A DNA stretch of 64,000 nt from Candidatus Blastococcus massiliensis AP3. GTDB lineage: Bacteria > Actinomycetota > Actinomycetes > Mycobacteriales > Geodermatophilaceae. A program made the translations under genes and the position numbers. The DNA is taken from contig NZ_HG931173.1 of the NCBI RefSeq assembly GCF_000582785.1, positions 557,282 through 621,281 on the forward strand. Reading direction: 5' to 3'. Shown here piece after piece: positions 15,034 to 23,345 of the stretch (position 1 is its first letter; the number at the start of each line of letters is the position of its first letter). The notes beneath the pieces were generated by a model, which had not been told where the DNA came from, made no database searches, and was given only the letters and a program-made list of their open reading frames with translations.

Positions 15034-16715
15034 CGGGATCCTTGCTTGTCGGTGTGGACATCGCGTGGCACGGTCTCGTGGCGAGCGCTCGAGGGCACGT
15101 TCGACCGATGTGGCTCACGTCGGCGGAGCACGACGGCGGCGAGCAGCGCGGCCAGGCCCGTGGCGGTGGCGGCCCACTCGGCGCCGGCGCCGATTCGGCT
15201 CGCCAGGGTGGTGTTCTGCCGCAGGGCGATGGCGCCGCTGAACAGGTAGGGCGTGAAGAGTTCGGACCGGTCGATGACAGTGCCGTCGGGTGCGACGACC
15301 GCGGAAATCCCGCTCGTTGCGGCGACGATGACCGTCCGGCCGTGCTCGATGGCACGCAGGCGGCTCATCGCCAACTGCTGCTCGCTCTCGGCGGTGTAGC
15401 CGAATGTCGCGTTGTTGGTCTGCACCACCAACAGCGAGGCGCCGCCGTCCACGACGTCGGACACCAGTCCGTCGTAGGCCACCTCGAAACAGATGAGGTC
15501 TCCGATCCGCACTCCCCCGACGTCCAGAACGCCGGGCTCATCCCCCGCGACGAAGTCCCGACGCAGGCGATCGACCTGATCGCTGAACAGCCGGAAGAAC
15601 GAGCGGGCCGGCATGTACTCGCCGAACGGCACGGGATGCCGCTTTGCGTAGCGCTCGCCAGGACCCTCCACCGGATCCCAGACCACACCGACGTTCGTCA
15701 GCTTCTCCCCGGGCCCGTCCAGGACGGCACCGATCAGGATCGGCACGCCTACTGCGCGCGCCGCTCGGTCGATGGCGGCTGCCGCGTCCGGGTTCTTGTA
15801 AGGATCGATGTCGGAGGAGTTCTCCGGCCAGATCACGAGGTCCGGCCGCGAGGCCGTGCCGGCAGCTACCGCTTCGGCCAACTCCAGCGTCTGCTCGACG
15901 TGGTTGTCGAGAACTGCGCGACGTTGGGCGTTGAAGTCCAGGCCGGCCCGGGGCACGTCGCCCTGGACAACAGCGACCGTGGCCGTCGGCCCGCCGGCCG
16001 TCAGGCTGGACCCGGGCAGCGGTAGCCAGGCAAGCGCCCCGACCACCGGGACGAGTAAGGCTGCAGCGACGAGTATCGCGACGGCGCGAGGCTGGCCGGC
16101 GCGGCGTTCACGTCGCCCGAGCAAAGAGCGCCAGACAGCGCGGGCGAGCAACGTGCCGGTGAGCGCCACGGCGAAGGTCACCAGCGCCACGCCGCCGTAC
16201 GCGGCGAAAGAACCCAACGGCCCGTCGGCCTGACTGAACCCGAGTCGTCCCCACGGAAAGCCCCCGAACGGAATGCGGGAACGGGCGGCCTCCTGCCCCA
16301 CCCACAACGCCGCCATCCAGACCGGAGCCGCCGGAAGCCGACCGACCAGTGCCGACGCGCCCCCCAAGGCGGCGTAGAAGACCGCTTGGAAAGTCGACAG
16401 CGCCAGCCAAGGAAGATCGCCGACGAAGACGCCGGTCCAGCTCAGCAAGGGGAACAAGAAGCTAGAGCCGAGCAGCATCCCCAGCGCGGCGCCCCACCGT
16501 GCACTACGGCCGCGCGTCGCCAGCGCGAGGGCGAAGGGACCACCCACAGCGAGCGGCCAGAGTCCGTACGGCGGGAAGGCCAGCCACAGGCACACCCCGC
16601 CGCCCGCGGCCAGGAGAGCGGCCACCGGCCATGGGACCACCGCCTCGACCCGGCCCTCGTGGGTCCGCACGTCACCCCCGTCCGCAGCACGCCTGACGCC
16701 TTCACCTCCAGACAT
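15030..16715 (-). CDS. lnt: Apolipoprotein N-acyltransferase
   Basis: 561 residues. The N-terminal half (about 28-210) has six or so membrane helices; the nitrilase-like domain (about 230-500) shows the catalytic triad context: Glu in VIWPENSS, Lys in RYAKRHPVPFGEY, Cys in DLICFEVAYDG. The enzyme adds a third acyl chain to the lipoprotein cysteine. At least three lipoproteins are encoded in the cargo (3373, 18199, 26290), which may explain its presence. The ATG at 16715 is only 2 bases from a BlaI-type operator, so a leaderless message or a start further in is possible. Confidence 0.93.
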   Translation of the reverse strand: MSGGEGVRRAADGGDVRTHEGRVEAVVPWPVAALLAAGGGVCLWLAFPPYGLWPLAVGGPFALALATRGRSARWGAALGMLLGSSFLFPLLSWTGVFVGDLPWLALSTFQAVFYAALGGASALVGRLPAAPVWMAALWVGQEAARSRIPFGGFPWGRLGFSQADGPLGSFAAYGGVALVTFAVALTGTLLARAVWRSLLGRRERRAGQPRAVAILVAAALLVPVVGALAWLPLPGSSLTAGGPTATVAVVQGDVPRAGLDFNAQRRAVLDNHVEQTLELAEAVAAGTASRPDLVIWPENSSDIDPYKNPDAAAAIDRAARAVGVPILIGAVLDGPGEKLTNVGVVWDPVEGPGERYAKRHPVPFGEYMPARSFFRLFSDQVDRLRRDFVAGDEPGVLDVGGVRIGDLICFEVAYDGLVSDVVDGGASLLVVQTNNATFGYTAESEQQLAMSRLRAIEHGRTVIVAATSGISAVVAPDGTVIDRSELFTPYLFSGAIALRQNTTLASRIGAGAEWAATATGLAALLAAVVLRRREPHRSNVPSSARHETVPRDVHTDKQGSR

Positions 16716-16717
16716 TC

Positions 16718-16733
16718 CTACGTAGGGTAGTAG
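16718..16733. promoter_or_regulatory. BlaI-type operator, site 7a
   Basis: CTACGTAGGGTAGTAG; the outer CTAC/GTAG arms are a perfect dyad. It directly abuts the lnt start (minus strand). Confidence 0.7.
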
Positions 16734-16794
16734 ATGCGATCGACACGCAAACGCCCACGAGCAGACTGGCGACGAGCCAACCGCCTGTACCCTC

Positions 16795-16810
16795 CTAGGC
16801 AGCTTCGTAG
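16795..16810. promoter_or_regulatory. BlaI-type operator, site 7b
   Basis: CTAGGCAGCTTCGTAG; the reverse complement reads CTACGA-N6-CTAG. It lies 90 bases upstream of the dsbA-like TTG at 16901, facing the plus-strand operon. Confidence 0.6.
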
Positions 16811-16900
16811 AGCGGAGCTTCCAGCTAGTCGGCCGGCTACACCCGCCGGATGGCCGCGGTCGGCGCTCGATCCGCCGGACCGGATCAACGAGGAGAGCGG

Positions 16901-17551
16901 TTGAGCACCAACCTGAAGATTTCCGCCGCGCTGGTGGCGGCCTTCGTCGTGACCGTCGCCGTCCTCCTCGGGGTGAACAACTCCGGGGCGGACGACACCG
17001 GCACGGCCGAAGCAGGCGGCGCGCCCGTCGTGCGCGAAGACAGCCACCAACTCTCCGCCGCCGCCGACGACAGGGTCACGCTGGTGGAGTTCCTGGATTT
17101 CGAGTGCGAGGCCTGCAAGGCCGCGTACCCGTTCGTCGAGCAGCTTCGCGACGACTACGACGGGCGGGTCACCTTCGTCGCCCGCTACTTCCCGATGCCG
17201 GGCCACGCCAACGCGGAGAACGCGGCCGTGGCGGTCGAGGCCGCAGCCCGACAGGGCCGGTTCGAAGACATGTACCACCGCATGTACGAGACGCAGACGG
17301 AGTGGGGGGAGCGGCAGGACTCTCAGGCGGATGTCTTCCGCGGCTTCGCCGAGGGAATGGGCCTCGACATGGCCGACTACGACGCAGCGGTCGGCGATCC
17401 CACCACTCTCGAGCGGGTGCTGCGGGATCGCGAGGACGGTCTCGCGCTGGGCGTGGAGGGCACACCGACGTTCTTCCTCAACGGGGAAAAGGTCGAGGCG
17501 CAGACCACCGACGAGTTCATCGAACTGATCGATGCTGCGCTCGCCGACTGA
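16901..17551 (+). CDS. DsbA-like membrane-anchored thiol oxidoreductase
   Basis: 216 residues from TTG at 16901, chosen for AGGAGAG about 6 bases upstream; an in-frame ATG at 16850 would add 17 residues. An N-terminal signal-anchor (about residues 7-27) is followed by a thioredoxin-like DsbA domain with the active site CEAC in DFECEACKAAY and the cis-proline loop VEGTPTFFLNG. It would introduce disulfides into exported proteins. The gene overlaps the VKOR gene downstream by 20 bases, matching the known DsbA-VKOR oxidation pair of actinobacteria. Confidence 0.9.
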   Translation: MSTNLKISAALVAAFVVTVAVLLGVNNSGADDTGTAEAGGAPVVREDSHQLSAAADDRVTLVEFLDFECEACKAAYPFVEQLRDDYDGRVTFVARYFPMPGHANAENAAVAVEAAARQGRFEDMYHRMYETQTEWGERQDSQADVFRGFAEGMGLDMADYDAAVGDPTTLERVLRDREDGLALGVEGTPTFFLNGEKVEAQTTDEFIELIDAALAD

Positions 17552-18206
17552 GACGACCCTGACCGTCACCCCCACTGAGCACTCGAAGCAGCTCTCCGGT
17601 TCGAACGGCCGGGAGGCGCCGTCGGAGCGCGGGCTGGCTTGGCTGCTCCTGGTCGGCGGGCTGCTCGGGCTCGTTGCGTCCTTCGTTCTCGCCGTCGAGA
17701 AGTACGCGCTCCTGGCTGATCCGTCCTACGTGCCGACGTGCAGCCTCAATCCCGTCCTGAGCTGCGGCTCCATCATGTCCAGCGCTCAGGCCGAGGCCTT
17801 CGGTTTTCCCAACCCGCTGCTCGGCATCGCCGGCTTCGCCGTCGTGGCCTCGACCGGCGCGGCCCTTGTCGCCGGGGCACGGGTCGCGGGCTGGTTCTGG
17901 GGCGGCCTGCAGGTCGGCGTATCCCTCGGCGTCGTCTTCGTGCACTGGCTGATCTTCAGCAGCCTGTACCGGATCGGCGCACTCTGCCCGTACTGCATGG
18001 TCGTCTGGGCGGTGACGGTTCCGATGTTCTGGTACGTCACCGTGCACAACGCCACCGCAATCACATCGCGATTGCCGCCTTGGCTCGCCCGCGCGGTGGC
18101 GCGGGCACGAGCCCATCACGGTGTCGTGCTCACGATGTGGTTCCTCTTCATCACCGCCGCCATCCTGGAGCGGTTCTGGCTGTACTGGAGCACTCTCGTT
18201 GACTGA
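17532..18206 (+). CDS. VKOR-family disulfide oxidoreductase
   Basis: 224 residues starting at ATG 17532 inside the end of the dsbA-like gene. Four or five membrane helices carry the VKOR cysteines: the loop pair in CSLNPVLSCGS, then a helix with the redox motif CPYC in GALCPYCMVVWAV. The family re-oxidises DsbA-type proteins with quinone as acceptor. Overlap with genes on both sides suggests one operon dsbA-vkor-resA-ccdA. Confidence 0.93.
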   Translation: MLRSPTETTLTVTPTEHSKQLSGSNGREAPSERGLAWLLLVGGLLGLVASFVLAVEKYALLADPSYVPTCSLNPVLSCGSIMSSAQAEAFGFPNPLLGIAGFAVVASTGAALVAGARVAGWFWGGLQVGVSLGVVFVHWLIFSSLYRIGALCPYCMVVWAVTVPMFWYVTVHNATAITSRLPPWLARAVARARAHHGVVLTMWFLFITAAILERFWLYWSTLVD

Positions 18207-18810
18207 CATCGGATCCCGTCGCGGAAATCTGGCGCTCTGCGGCCTGATGATCGCCGCCGCCCTGGCCGGCTGCTCCGGAGAGAGCGCTACCAACGCCAGC
18301 ACGGCCACAGAGAGCTCGGGAGACTTCGACTTCGCGGGCAACACGCCGCTCGGCGAGGTCATCCCTCCGGCAGAGCGGGAATCGGCGCCGACCTTCACCG
18401 GAGAGCTCCTCGACGGGACTGCATTCGAATCCGCGGAGTTGGCCGGCGAGATCACGGTGCTCAACTTCTGGGGATCGTGGTGCGCGCCCTGCCGCGTGGA
18501 GACGCCGGAGTTCCAGGCCGTGTATGCCGACGTTGCCGATTCGGGCGTGGAGTTCCTCGGCGTCGACGTGAAGGACAACCGCCAGATGGCGCAGGCCTTC
18601 GTCGAATCCGTGGGAGCGGAGTACCCGTCGCTCTTCGATCCACGAGGAGAGGTGGCGATGGCCTTCCGAGGCTTCCCGGCCAACGTCGTGCCCAGCACCA
18701 TCCTCATCGACCCCGCCGGCCAGGTGGCCGCCGTCTACGTGGCGGTCGTCCCGGAAGACGACCTGCGGCGGGCGATCGATCGACTCCTGGCCGAAGAGAC
18801 CCCACGGTGA
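18199..18810 (+). CDS. resA: ResA/TlpA-like thiol-disulfide lipoprotein
   Basis: 203 residues. The TTG at 18199 overlaps the VKOR stop by 8 bases and places the lipobox (AALAGC) at about residue 23; starts further upstream give a spurious extension. The thioredoxin-like domain has WGSWCAPCRVETPEF as the WCxxC site and a cis-proline at NVVPSTILID. ResA reduces the CxxCH cysteines of apocytochrome c using electrons from CcdA, which is encoded next with a 4-base overlap. Confidence 0.9.
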   Translation: MTDIGSRRGNLALCGLMIAAALAGCSGESATNASTATESSGDFDFAGNTPLGEVIPPAERESAPTFTGELLDGTAFESAELAGEITVLNFWGSWCAPCRVETPEFQAVYADVADSGVEFLGVDVKDNRQMAQAFVESVGAEYPSLFDPRGEVAMAFRGFPANVVPSTILIDPAGQVAAVYVAVVPEDDLRRAIDRLLAEETPR

Positions 18811-19649
18811 GTGAGCTCGGCGACGCGTTCGCCACCATCGTCAGCGACGGCTCACTGCTGCTCGCCGCAGGAGTCGCCGCACTGGTCGGCCTCATCAGCT
18901 TCGCCTCGCCGTGCGTGCTTCCGCTCGTCCCCGGCTATCTCGCATACGTCGCCGGCCTGACCGGCGCCCAGACCGGCGCCGCTGCAGCACCCGCCGTCAA
19001 CCGCAGCGAGGCCACCGCGGCGGGCGACCGTCCCGGCTCGACCATCACTGCACCGCCCGGTCAACGGCGCCGAGTGGTCACCGGCGCCCTGCTCTTCGTA
19101 CTGGGTTTCACCGCAGTCTTCGTGTCCTTCGGAGCACTTTTCGGGGGCCTCGGCCGCCTGCTCCTCGAATGGGCTCCCCTGCTGACCCGACTCATGGGCG
19201 TCGTCACCATCATCATGGGGCTAGCCTTCCTCGGCGGGCTCCACTGGCTGCAGCGCGAGCGACGCATCACCCGGCGCCCTCCGGCCGGCCTCCTCGGCGC
19301 CCCCGTACTGGGCGTCGTCTTCGGGCTCGGGTGGACGCCGTGCCTAGGGCCGACGCTGTCGGCGGTCAACACGCTGGCCTACACCGAGGCCTCGGCCGCC
19401 CGGGGCGCCGTTCTGGGTCTCGCCTACTGCCTCGGCCTGGGAATCCCCTTCGTGCTCGTCGCACTCGGCGCCCGCCGCGCCCTCACGCTGTCCTCGTGGG
19501 CCCGCCGGCACGCCCAGACCGTCATGCGGATCGGCGGCGTGCTCCTCATCCTGCTCGGCATCCTGCTGGTCACCGGCGGCTGGGACCACATCATGGTGTG
19601 GCTGCGCTCCTGGCTGGCTTCCACCGGCTTCGGCACCTCTGCCTTCTGA
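18807..19649 (+). CDS. ccdA: CcdA-type thiol electron transporter
   Basis: 280 residues from the GTG at 18807, overlapping the resA stop by 4 bases. Six membrane helices include the two redox cysteines in FASPCVLPLVPGY (residue about 36) and GLGWTPCLGPTL (about 178). It shuttles reducing power from cytoplasmic thioredoxin to ResA. A polar insert of about 35 residues after helix 1 (Ala/Thr/Pro-rich) is longer than in the Bacillus protein. Confidence 0.93.
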   Translation: MSELGDAFATIVSDGSLLLAAGVAALVGLISFASPCVLPLVPGYLAYVAGLTGAQTGAAAAPAVNRSEATAAGDRPGSTITAPPGQRRRVVTGALLFVLGFTAVFVSFGALFGGLGRLLLEWAPLLTRLMGVVTIIMGLAFLGGLHWLQRERRITRRPPAGLLGAPVLGVVFGLGWTPCLGPTLSAVNTLAYTEASAARGAVLGLAYCLGLGIPFVLVALGARRALTLSSWARRHAQTVMRIGGVLLILLGILLVTGGWDHIMVWLRSWLASTGFGTSAF

Positions 19650-19678
19650 CCGTCGAGCGCGCGGTCAGGACACGCCCA

Positions 19679-19694
19679 CTACTAAGCTGCTTAG
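19679..19694. promoter_or_regulatory. BlaI-type operator, site 8
   Basis: CTACTAAGCTGCTTAG, a full match, 70 bases upstream of the M23 gene starting at 19765 and 30 bases after the ccdA stop. Confidence 0.7.
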
Positions 19695-19764
19695 GTTACC
19701 GTTCGATCACGGTGTGCTGTTATCTCTCTCGGAATCAACGGCGAGAGCATCGGGACGGTGAGCG

Positions 19765-20478
19765 GTGATCGGGCGACTGCGCAGGCCGGCGATTGCGACA
19801 TCCCGGCACTCCCGGCCCGCCCCCGGCCTGCGTCAGCGGCCGCGACTCCTCCTCAGCACGATCGTCGTCGGCGCTGTAGCAGCAAGCCTCTGGGAAGGCG
19901 GCTGGTGGCTGGACACTCCGGTCGCGCACGCCCACGAGGGTCCGGCCGGGTCGGTGGTGCTCACAGAAGGAACGCTCGACATCCTGGCCGACGAAGCCGC
20001 TCGGCCTCAGATCGCAGAAGCCCAGATGGCTGCGCGCAGCCAGGAGCTAGCCGCTTCTCGTGCTGCGCGGGAGGAGGCAGCGCGACCCAAGGCTGTCATG
20101 CCCGTGGAGGGGCGCCTGACCAGCGCCTACGGACGCCGATGGGGCTCGATGCACTACGGACTGGACATCGCGGCGCCCATGATGACCCCGGAGTACGCCG
20201 CCGCGGATGGCGTCGTCCTGCGCGCAGGGTCCGCCCAAGGTTTCGGGCTCGCGGTCTACATCCTCCACGACAACGGTGATGTCACCGTGTACGGCCACAT
20301 GGAGCAGATCCTGGTCGACGACGGCCAGACCGTCAGGGCCGGTGACACCATCGCCCTGCTCGGCAATCGCGGCCAGTCGACGGGCCCGCATCTGCACTTC
20401 GAGGTGTTCGAGGGTGGGCTCGACGGGCGCCGCGCTGATCCGGCCTCATGGCTCCGCGAACGGGGCGTCGACATCTAA
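19765..20478 (+). CDS. Secreted M23 (LytM) peptidase, compact form
   Basis: 237 residues from the GTG at 19765. A basic N-terminus and signal segment (about 27-55, ending in VAHAHE) are followed by a short helical stretch and a C-terminal LytM domain (about 110-235) with HYGLD, YGHME and the HxH of GPHLHFEV. It lacks the long coiled coils of the other two M23 proteins (10887, 12473). It is expected to hydrolyse wall cross-links. A BlaI-type operator lies upstream and the cmtR-like gene follows in the same direction after 82 bases. Confidence 0.88.
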   Translation: MIGRLRRPAIATSRHSRPAPGLRQRPRLLLSTIVVGAVAASLWEGGWWLDTPVAHAHEGPAGSVVLTEGTLDILADEAARPQIAEAQMAARSQELAASRAAREEAARPKAVMPVEGRLTSAYGRRWGSMHYGLDIAAPMMTPEYAAADGVVLRAGSAQGFGLAVYILHDNGDVTVYGHMEQILVDDGQTVRAGDTIALLGNRGQSTGPHLHFEVFEGGLDGRRADPASWLRERGVDI

Positions 20479-20517
20479 TAGGTCTCGAGGGAATCGCAGC
20501 CGGATAGACCGCAAGGA

Positions 20518-20545
20518 CAGTATTGGCTGTATTCAGCTAACGCTG
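20518..20545. promoter_or_regulatory. Imperfect inverted repeat before cmtR
   Basis: The arms CAGTATTGGCTG (20518-20529) and CAGCTAACGCTG (20534-20545) are imperfect reverse complements (9 of 12) around TATT, ending 15 bases before the cmtR-like start. This is the likely operator of that repressor. Confidence 0.5.
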
Positions 20546-20560
20546 TACGGTGATGTCGTG

Positions 20561-20887
20561 ATGCCTGTGCTGCACGCTGAAGTGCTCGCCCGCTTCGGCC
20601 ACGCCCTGTCCGACCCCACCCGTACTCGTCTCCTGCTCGCGCTGCGCGAAGGGCCGGGGTACCCGTCCGAGCTGGCCGAGATGCTCGGCGTGACGCGACA
20701 GAACCTCTCCAACCACCTGGCTTGCTTGCGCGGGTGTGGCTTGGTTGTGGCGGTTCCGGAGGGCAGGCGCTCTCGGTACGAGTTGGCGGACGCCCGGCTC
20801 ACTCACGCCCTCGGTGATCTGCTGGGCGTCGTCCTGGCCGTGGATCCCGACGCCTGCCCGACCGCGGCGACGGACGAGTGCTGCTGA
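20561..20887 (+). CDS. cmtR: CmtR-like ArsR-family Cd/Pb-sensing repressor
   Basis: 108 residues from the ATG at 20561. A winged helix occupies about residues 10-85 (SDPTRTRLLLAL, VTRQNLSNHLACLRGCGLV). Cysteines 55 and 59 in the recognition helix region, plus Cys99 and a terminal Cys-Cys, match the CmtR ligand scheme (two helix cysteines plus a C-terminal one) for Cd(II)/Pb(II). It is followed by a P-type ATPase gene, as cmtR is by ctpG in Mycobacterium tuberculosis. Metal binding would release the operator at 20518-20545. Confidence 0.88.
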   Translation: MPVLHAEVLARFGHALSDPTRTRLLLALREGPGYPSELAEMLGVTRQNLSNHLACLRGCGLVVAVPEGRRSRYELADARLTHALGDLLGVVLAVDPDACPTAATDECC

Positions 20888-21061
20888 TGCTCCCTGCGCC
20901 CCGGTCAGGCACCGATCGCTGGCTTGTGCGGCTCACAGGCAGCGGCCGACGGTCTCATCCGGTCGGGGCCGCAGGTCATTTCAGGTCCGCCGTCCGACCC
21001 GGCGACGTCCGATCCGGCCGGGATGGCTGCGCAGGCCCCGCCGACCTTCAGGGGGTATGAC

Positions 21062-23284
21062 ATGTCCGACCTCTGCTGCGGTAGCGACGACGAGCGCCGC
21101 CCGGCCGTCGGCACAACCGGGCGAACGAGCACCAAGACCGCGATCTCGCTCGGGCTCGCGCTGAGCCCAGCAGTCGCCGACGCGCCGCCCGGCTCGGAAG
21201 GCTGCGCGGACGGCTGTGCCTGTTGCGGCCCGACAGCGACGCGGCCAGGAGACACGCGGGTGCCCCCCGCGCAGGGCGGGGACGGCTGCGGGGACCCCAC
21301 CTGCTCGGCGCCGGCACCGGGCGGCGATGAGCAGGCGGAAGCGACCACGCTGTGGCGGTCGCGTTCGGCGCAGCTGGCGGGCCTCGCCGGGTTGCTGTGG
21401 CTGTCCGCTCAGCTTCTCGCATGGGTGACCGACGACGGGGCCGCCGCTACGGCGTCGACGGTGCTGGCGGCAGGTGCAGTGCTCAGCGGCGGTGCAACTT
21501 TCGTGCCCGGCACTGTCCGCGCGCTACGGCGTGGCCGGCTCGGCGTGGGCACGCTGATGACCGTGGCGATGGTCGGGGCGATCGCGCTGGGTGCCATCGG
21601 CGAGGCCGCGATGCTGGCGTTCCTGTTCTCCATGGCCGAGGCGCTGGAGGACTATGCGGTAGCCCGGACCCGCCGCGGGCTGCGCGCACTGTTGGACCTG
21701 GTTCCGCCCCGAGCGACGGTGGTGCGCGCCGGGGTCGAGTTCGATGTCGATCCGGCCGAACTCGTGGCCGGTGACGTGCTGGTGGTCAAGCCCGGTGAGC
21801 GGCTGGCCACCGACGGGCTCGTGCAGACCGGGCGCTCCGCAGTCGACACCTCGGCCGTCACCGGGGAATCGGTGCCGGCCGAGGTGGGCCCCGGTGACGA
21901 AGTATTCGCCGCCTGCATCAACGGCGGCGGCGTTCTGCAGGTGGTGGTCACCGCCGGGGTGGCAGACAACTCCTTGGCCCGCGTCGTGCACATCGTCGAG
22001 GAGGCCCAGGAGCGCAAAGGCGCCGCGCAACGTCTGGCCGCCCGCATCGCCCGGCCGCTCGTGCCTGCCATCTTCGTCGTCGCGACCGCGATCGCCGTCC
22101 TCGGCAGCATCCTGGGCGACCCCCAGGTGTGGATCGAACGCGCTCTGGTGGTGCTGGTTGCTGCCTCACCGTGCGCTTTCGCGATCGCGGTCCCGGTCAC
22201 GGTCGTCGCCGCCATCGGCGCGGCTACCCGCGCCGGCGTGCTCATCAAGGGTGGGGCAGCGCTGGAGGCCCTCGGCGGAGTGCGCGCCGTGGCGCTGGAC
22301 AAGACCGGGACGCTGACCCGCAACCGGCCTGCCGTGGTCGCCATCGAAGCTCTGCCCGGGTACGACCAGCGTCGGGTCCTCACTGTGGCGGTGGCGCTGG
22401 AAGCGCGGAGCGAGCATCCCCTGGCCGGAGCCGTGCTGGCCGCCTGGCCGGCGGACGAGCCTGCAGTCGAGCCCGCTGCGGACACCCAGGCGCTGGCTGG
22501 CAAGGGCGTCACCGGCTCCATCGACGGACGATCGGCACGCCTGGGCAAGCCCGGCTACATCGACCCCGGACCGCTCGCCGCGGTCGTGACTGCCCACCAG
22601 GACGCCGGAGCCACGGTGGTGCTCGTGGAGCTCGACGGTCGTCTGCTGGGAGCGCTCGCTATCCGCGACGAGCTCCGTCCCGAAGCTGCCGAGGCCGTCC
22701 GTGCACTGCACCGGCTGGGCATCAGCACCAGCATGCTCACCGGGGACAATGGCCGCACCGCCGCGCAACTAGCCACCGCCGCTGGGATCGAGCAGGTGCA
22801 CGCCGAGCTTCGTCCTGAAGACAAGGCCACCCTCGTGGAGCAGTTGGGCCGCCACGGCAGGGTCGCGATGGTCGGCGACGGCATCAACGATGCACCCGCG
22901 CTGGCCACTGCCGACGTGGGCATCGCCATGGGCGCCATGGGCACCGACGTGGCGATCGAGACCGCCGACGTTGCGCTCATGGGCGAGGACTTGCGCCAGT
23001 TGCCCCGGACGCTCGCGCACGCCCGTCGGGCGCGGCGAATCATGCTGCAGAGCCTGCTGCTGTCGGCGGCGATCCTGGTCGTACTCATCCCGCTGGCCGC
23101 CTTCGGCGTCCTCGGACTTGGCACTGTCATCGTCACGCACGAACTTGCGGAGGTCCTCGTCATCGCCAACGGCGTACGCGCCGGCCGGCCGCAGGCCTAC
23201 CGGCGGCCACTTGCCCACGCGTTGGCGCCGACCACCGCCTACGTCACCCAGCGGCAGCCCGCCAGTAACGGAGTTCCCCAGTGA
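21062..23284 (+). CDS. ctpG: CtpG/CadA-type heavy-metal P1B ATPase
   Basis: 740 residues from ATG 21062, with AGGGGG upstream. The N-terminal 100 residues replace a standard HMA domain with cysteine clusters (LCCGS, CADGCACCG, CGDPTC). Then come membrane helices, the actuator TGES, the metal-site SPC in AASPCAFAIAVP, the phosphorylation site DKTGTLT, and GDGINDAPALA. SPC with an ArsR regulator of the CmtR type points to Cd/Zn/Pb/Co export rather than copper. It lies between the repressor and a CDF gene, forming one metal-efflux unit. Confidence 0.92.
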   Translation: MSDLCCGSDDERRPAVGTTGRTSTKTAISLGLALSPAVADAPPGSEGCADGCACCGPTATRPGDTRVPPAQGGDGCGDPTCSAPAPGGDEQAEATTLWRSRSAQLAGLAGLLWLSAQLLAWVTDDGAAATASTVLAAGAVLSGGATFVPGTVRALRRGRLGVGTLMTVAMVGAIALGAIGEAAMLAFLFSMAEALEDYAVARTRRGLRALLDLVPPRATVVRAGVEFDVDPAELVAGDVLVVKPGERLATDGLVQTGRSAVDTSAVTGESVPAEVGPGDEVFAACINGGGVLQVVVTAGVADNSLARVVHIVEEAQERKGAAQRLAARIARPLVPAIFVVATAIAVLGSILGDPQVWIERALVVLVAASPCAFAIAVPVTVVAAIGAATRAGVLIKGGAALEALGGVRAVALDKTGTLTRNRPAVVAIEALPGYDQRRVLTVAVALEARSEHPLAGAVLAAWPADEPAVEPAADTQALAGKGVTGSIDGRSARLGKPGYIDPGPLAAVVTAHQDAGATVVLVELDGRLLGALAIRDELRPEAAEAVRALHRLGISTSMLTGDNGRTAAQLATAAGIEQVHAELRPEDKATLVEQLGRHGRVAMVGDGINDAPALATADVGIAMGAMGTDVAIETADVALMGEDLRQLPRTLAHARRARRIMLQSLLLSAAILVVLIPLAAFGVLGLGTVIVTHELAEVLVIANGVRAGRPQAYRRPLAHALAPTTAYVTQRQPASNGVPQ

Positions 23285-23345
23285 TCGCTCGACCCGGCAC
23301 GTCAGCTGCACTGCTGCCCGCGCGCCATGACGTACTGAGCAGAAC

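Noticed and set aside
18477-19649. 390-residue extended CcdA
   Set aside because: The extension is an out-of-frame reading of resA; the GTG at 18807 couples to its stop.
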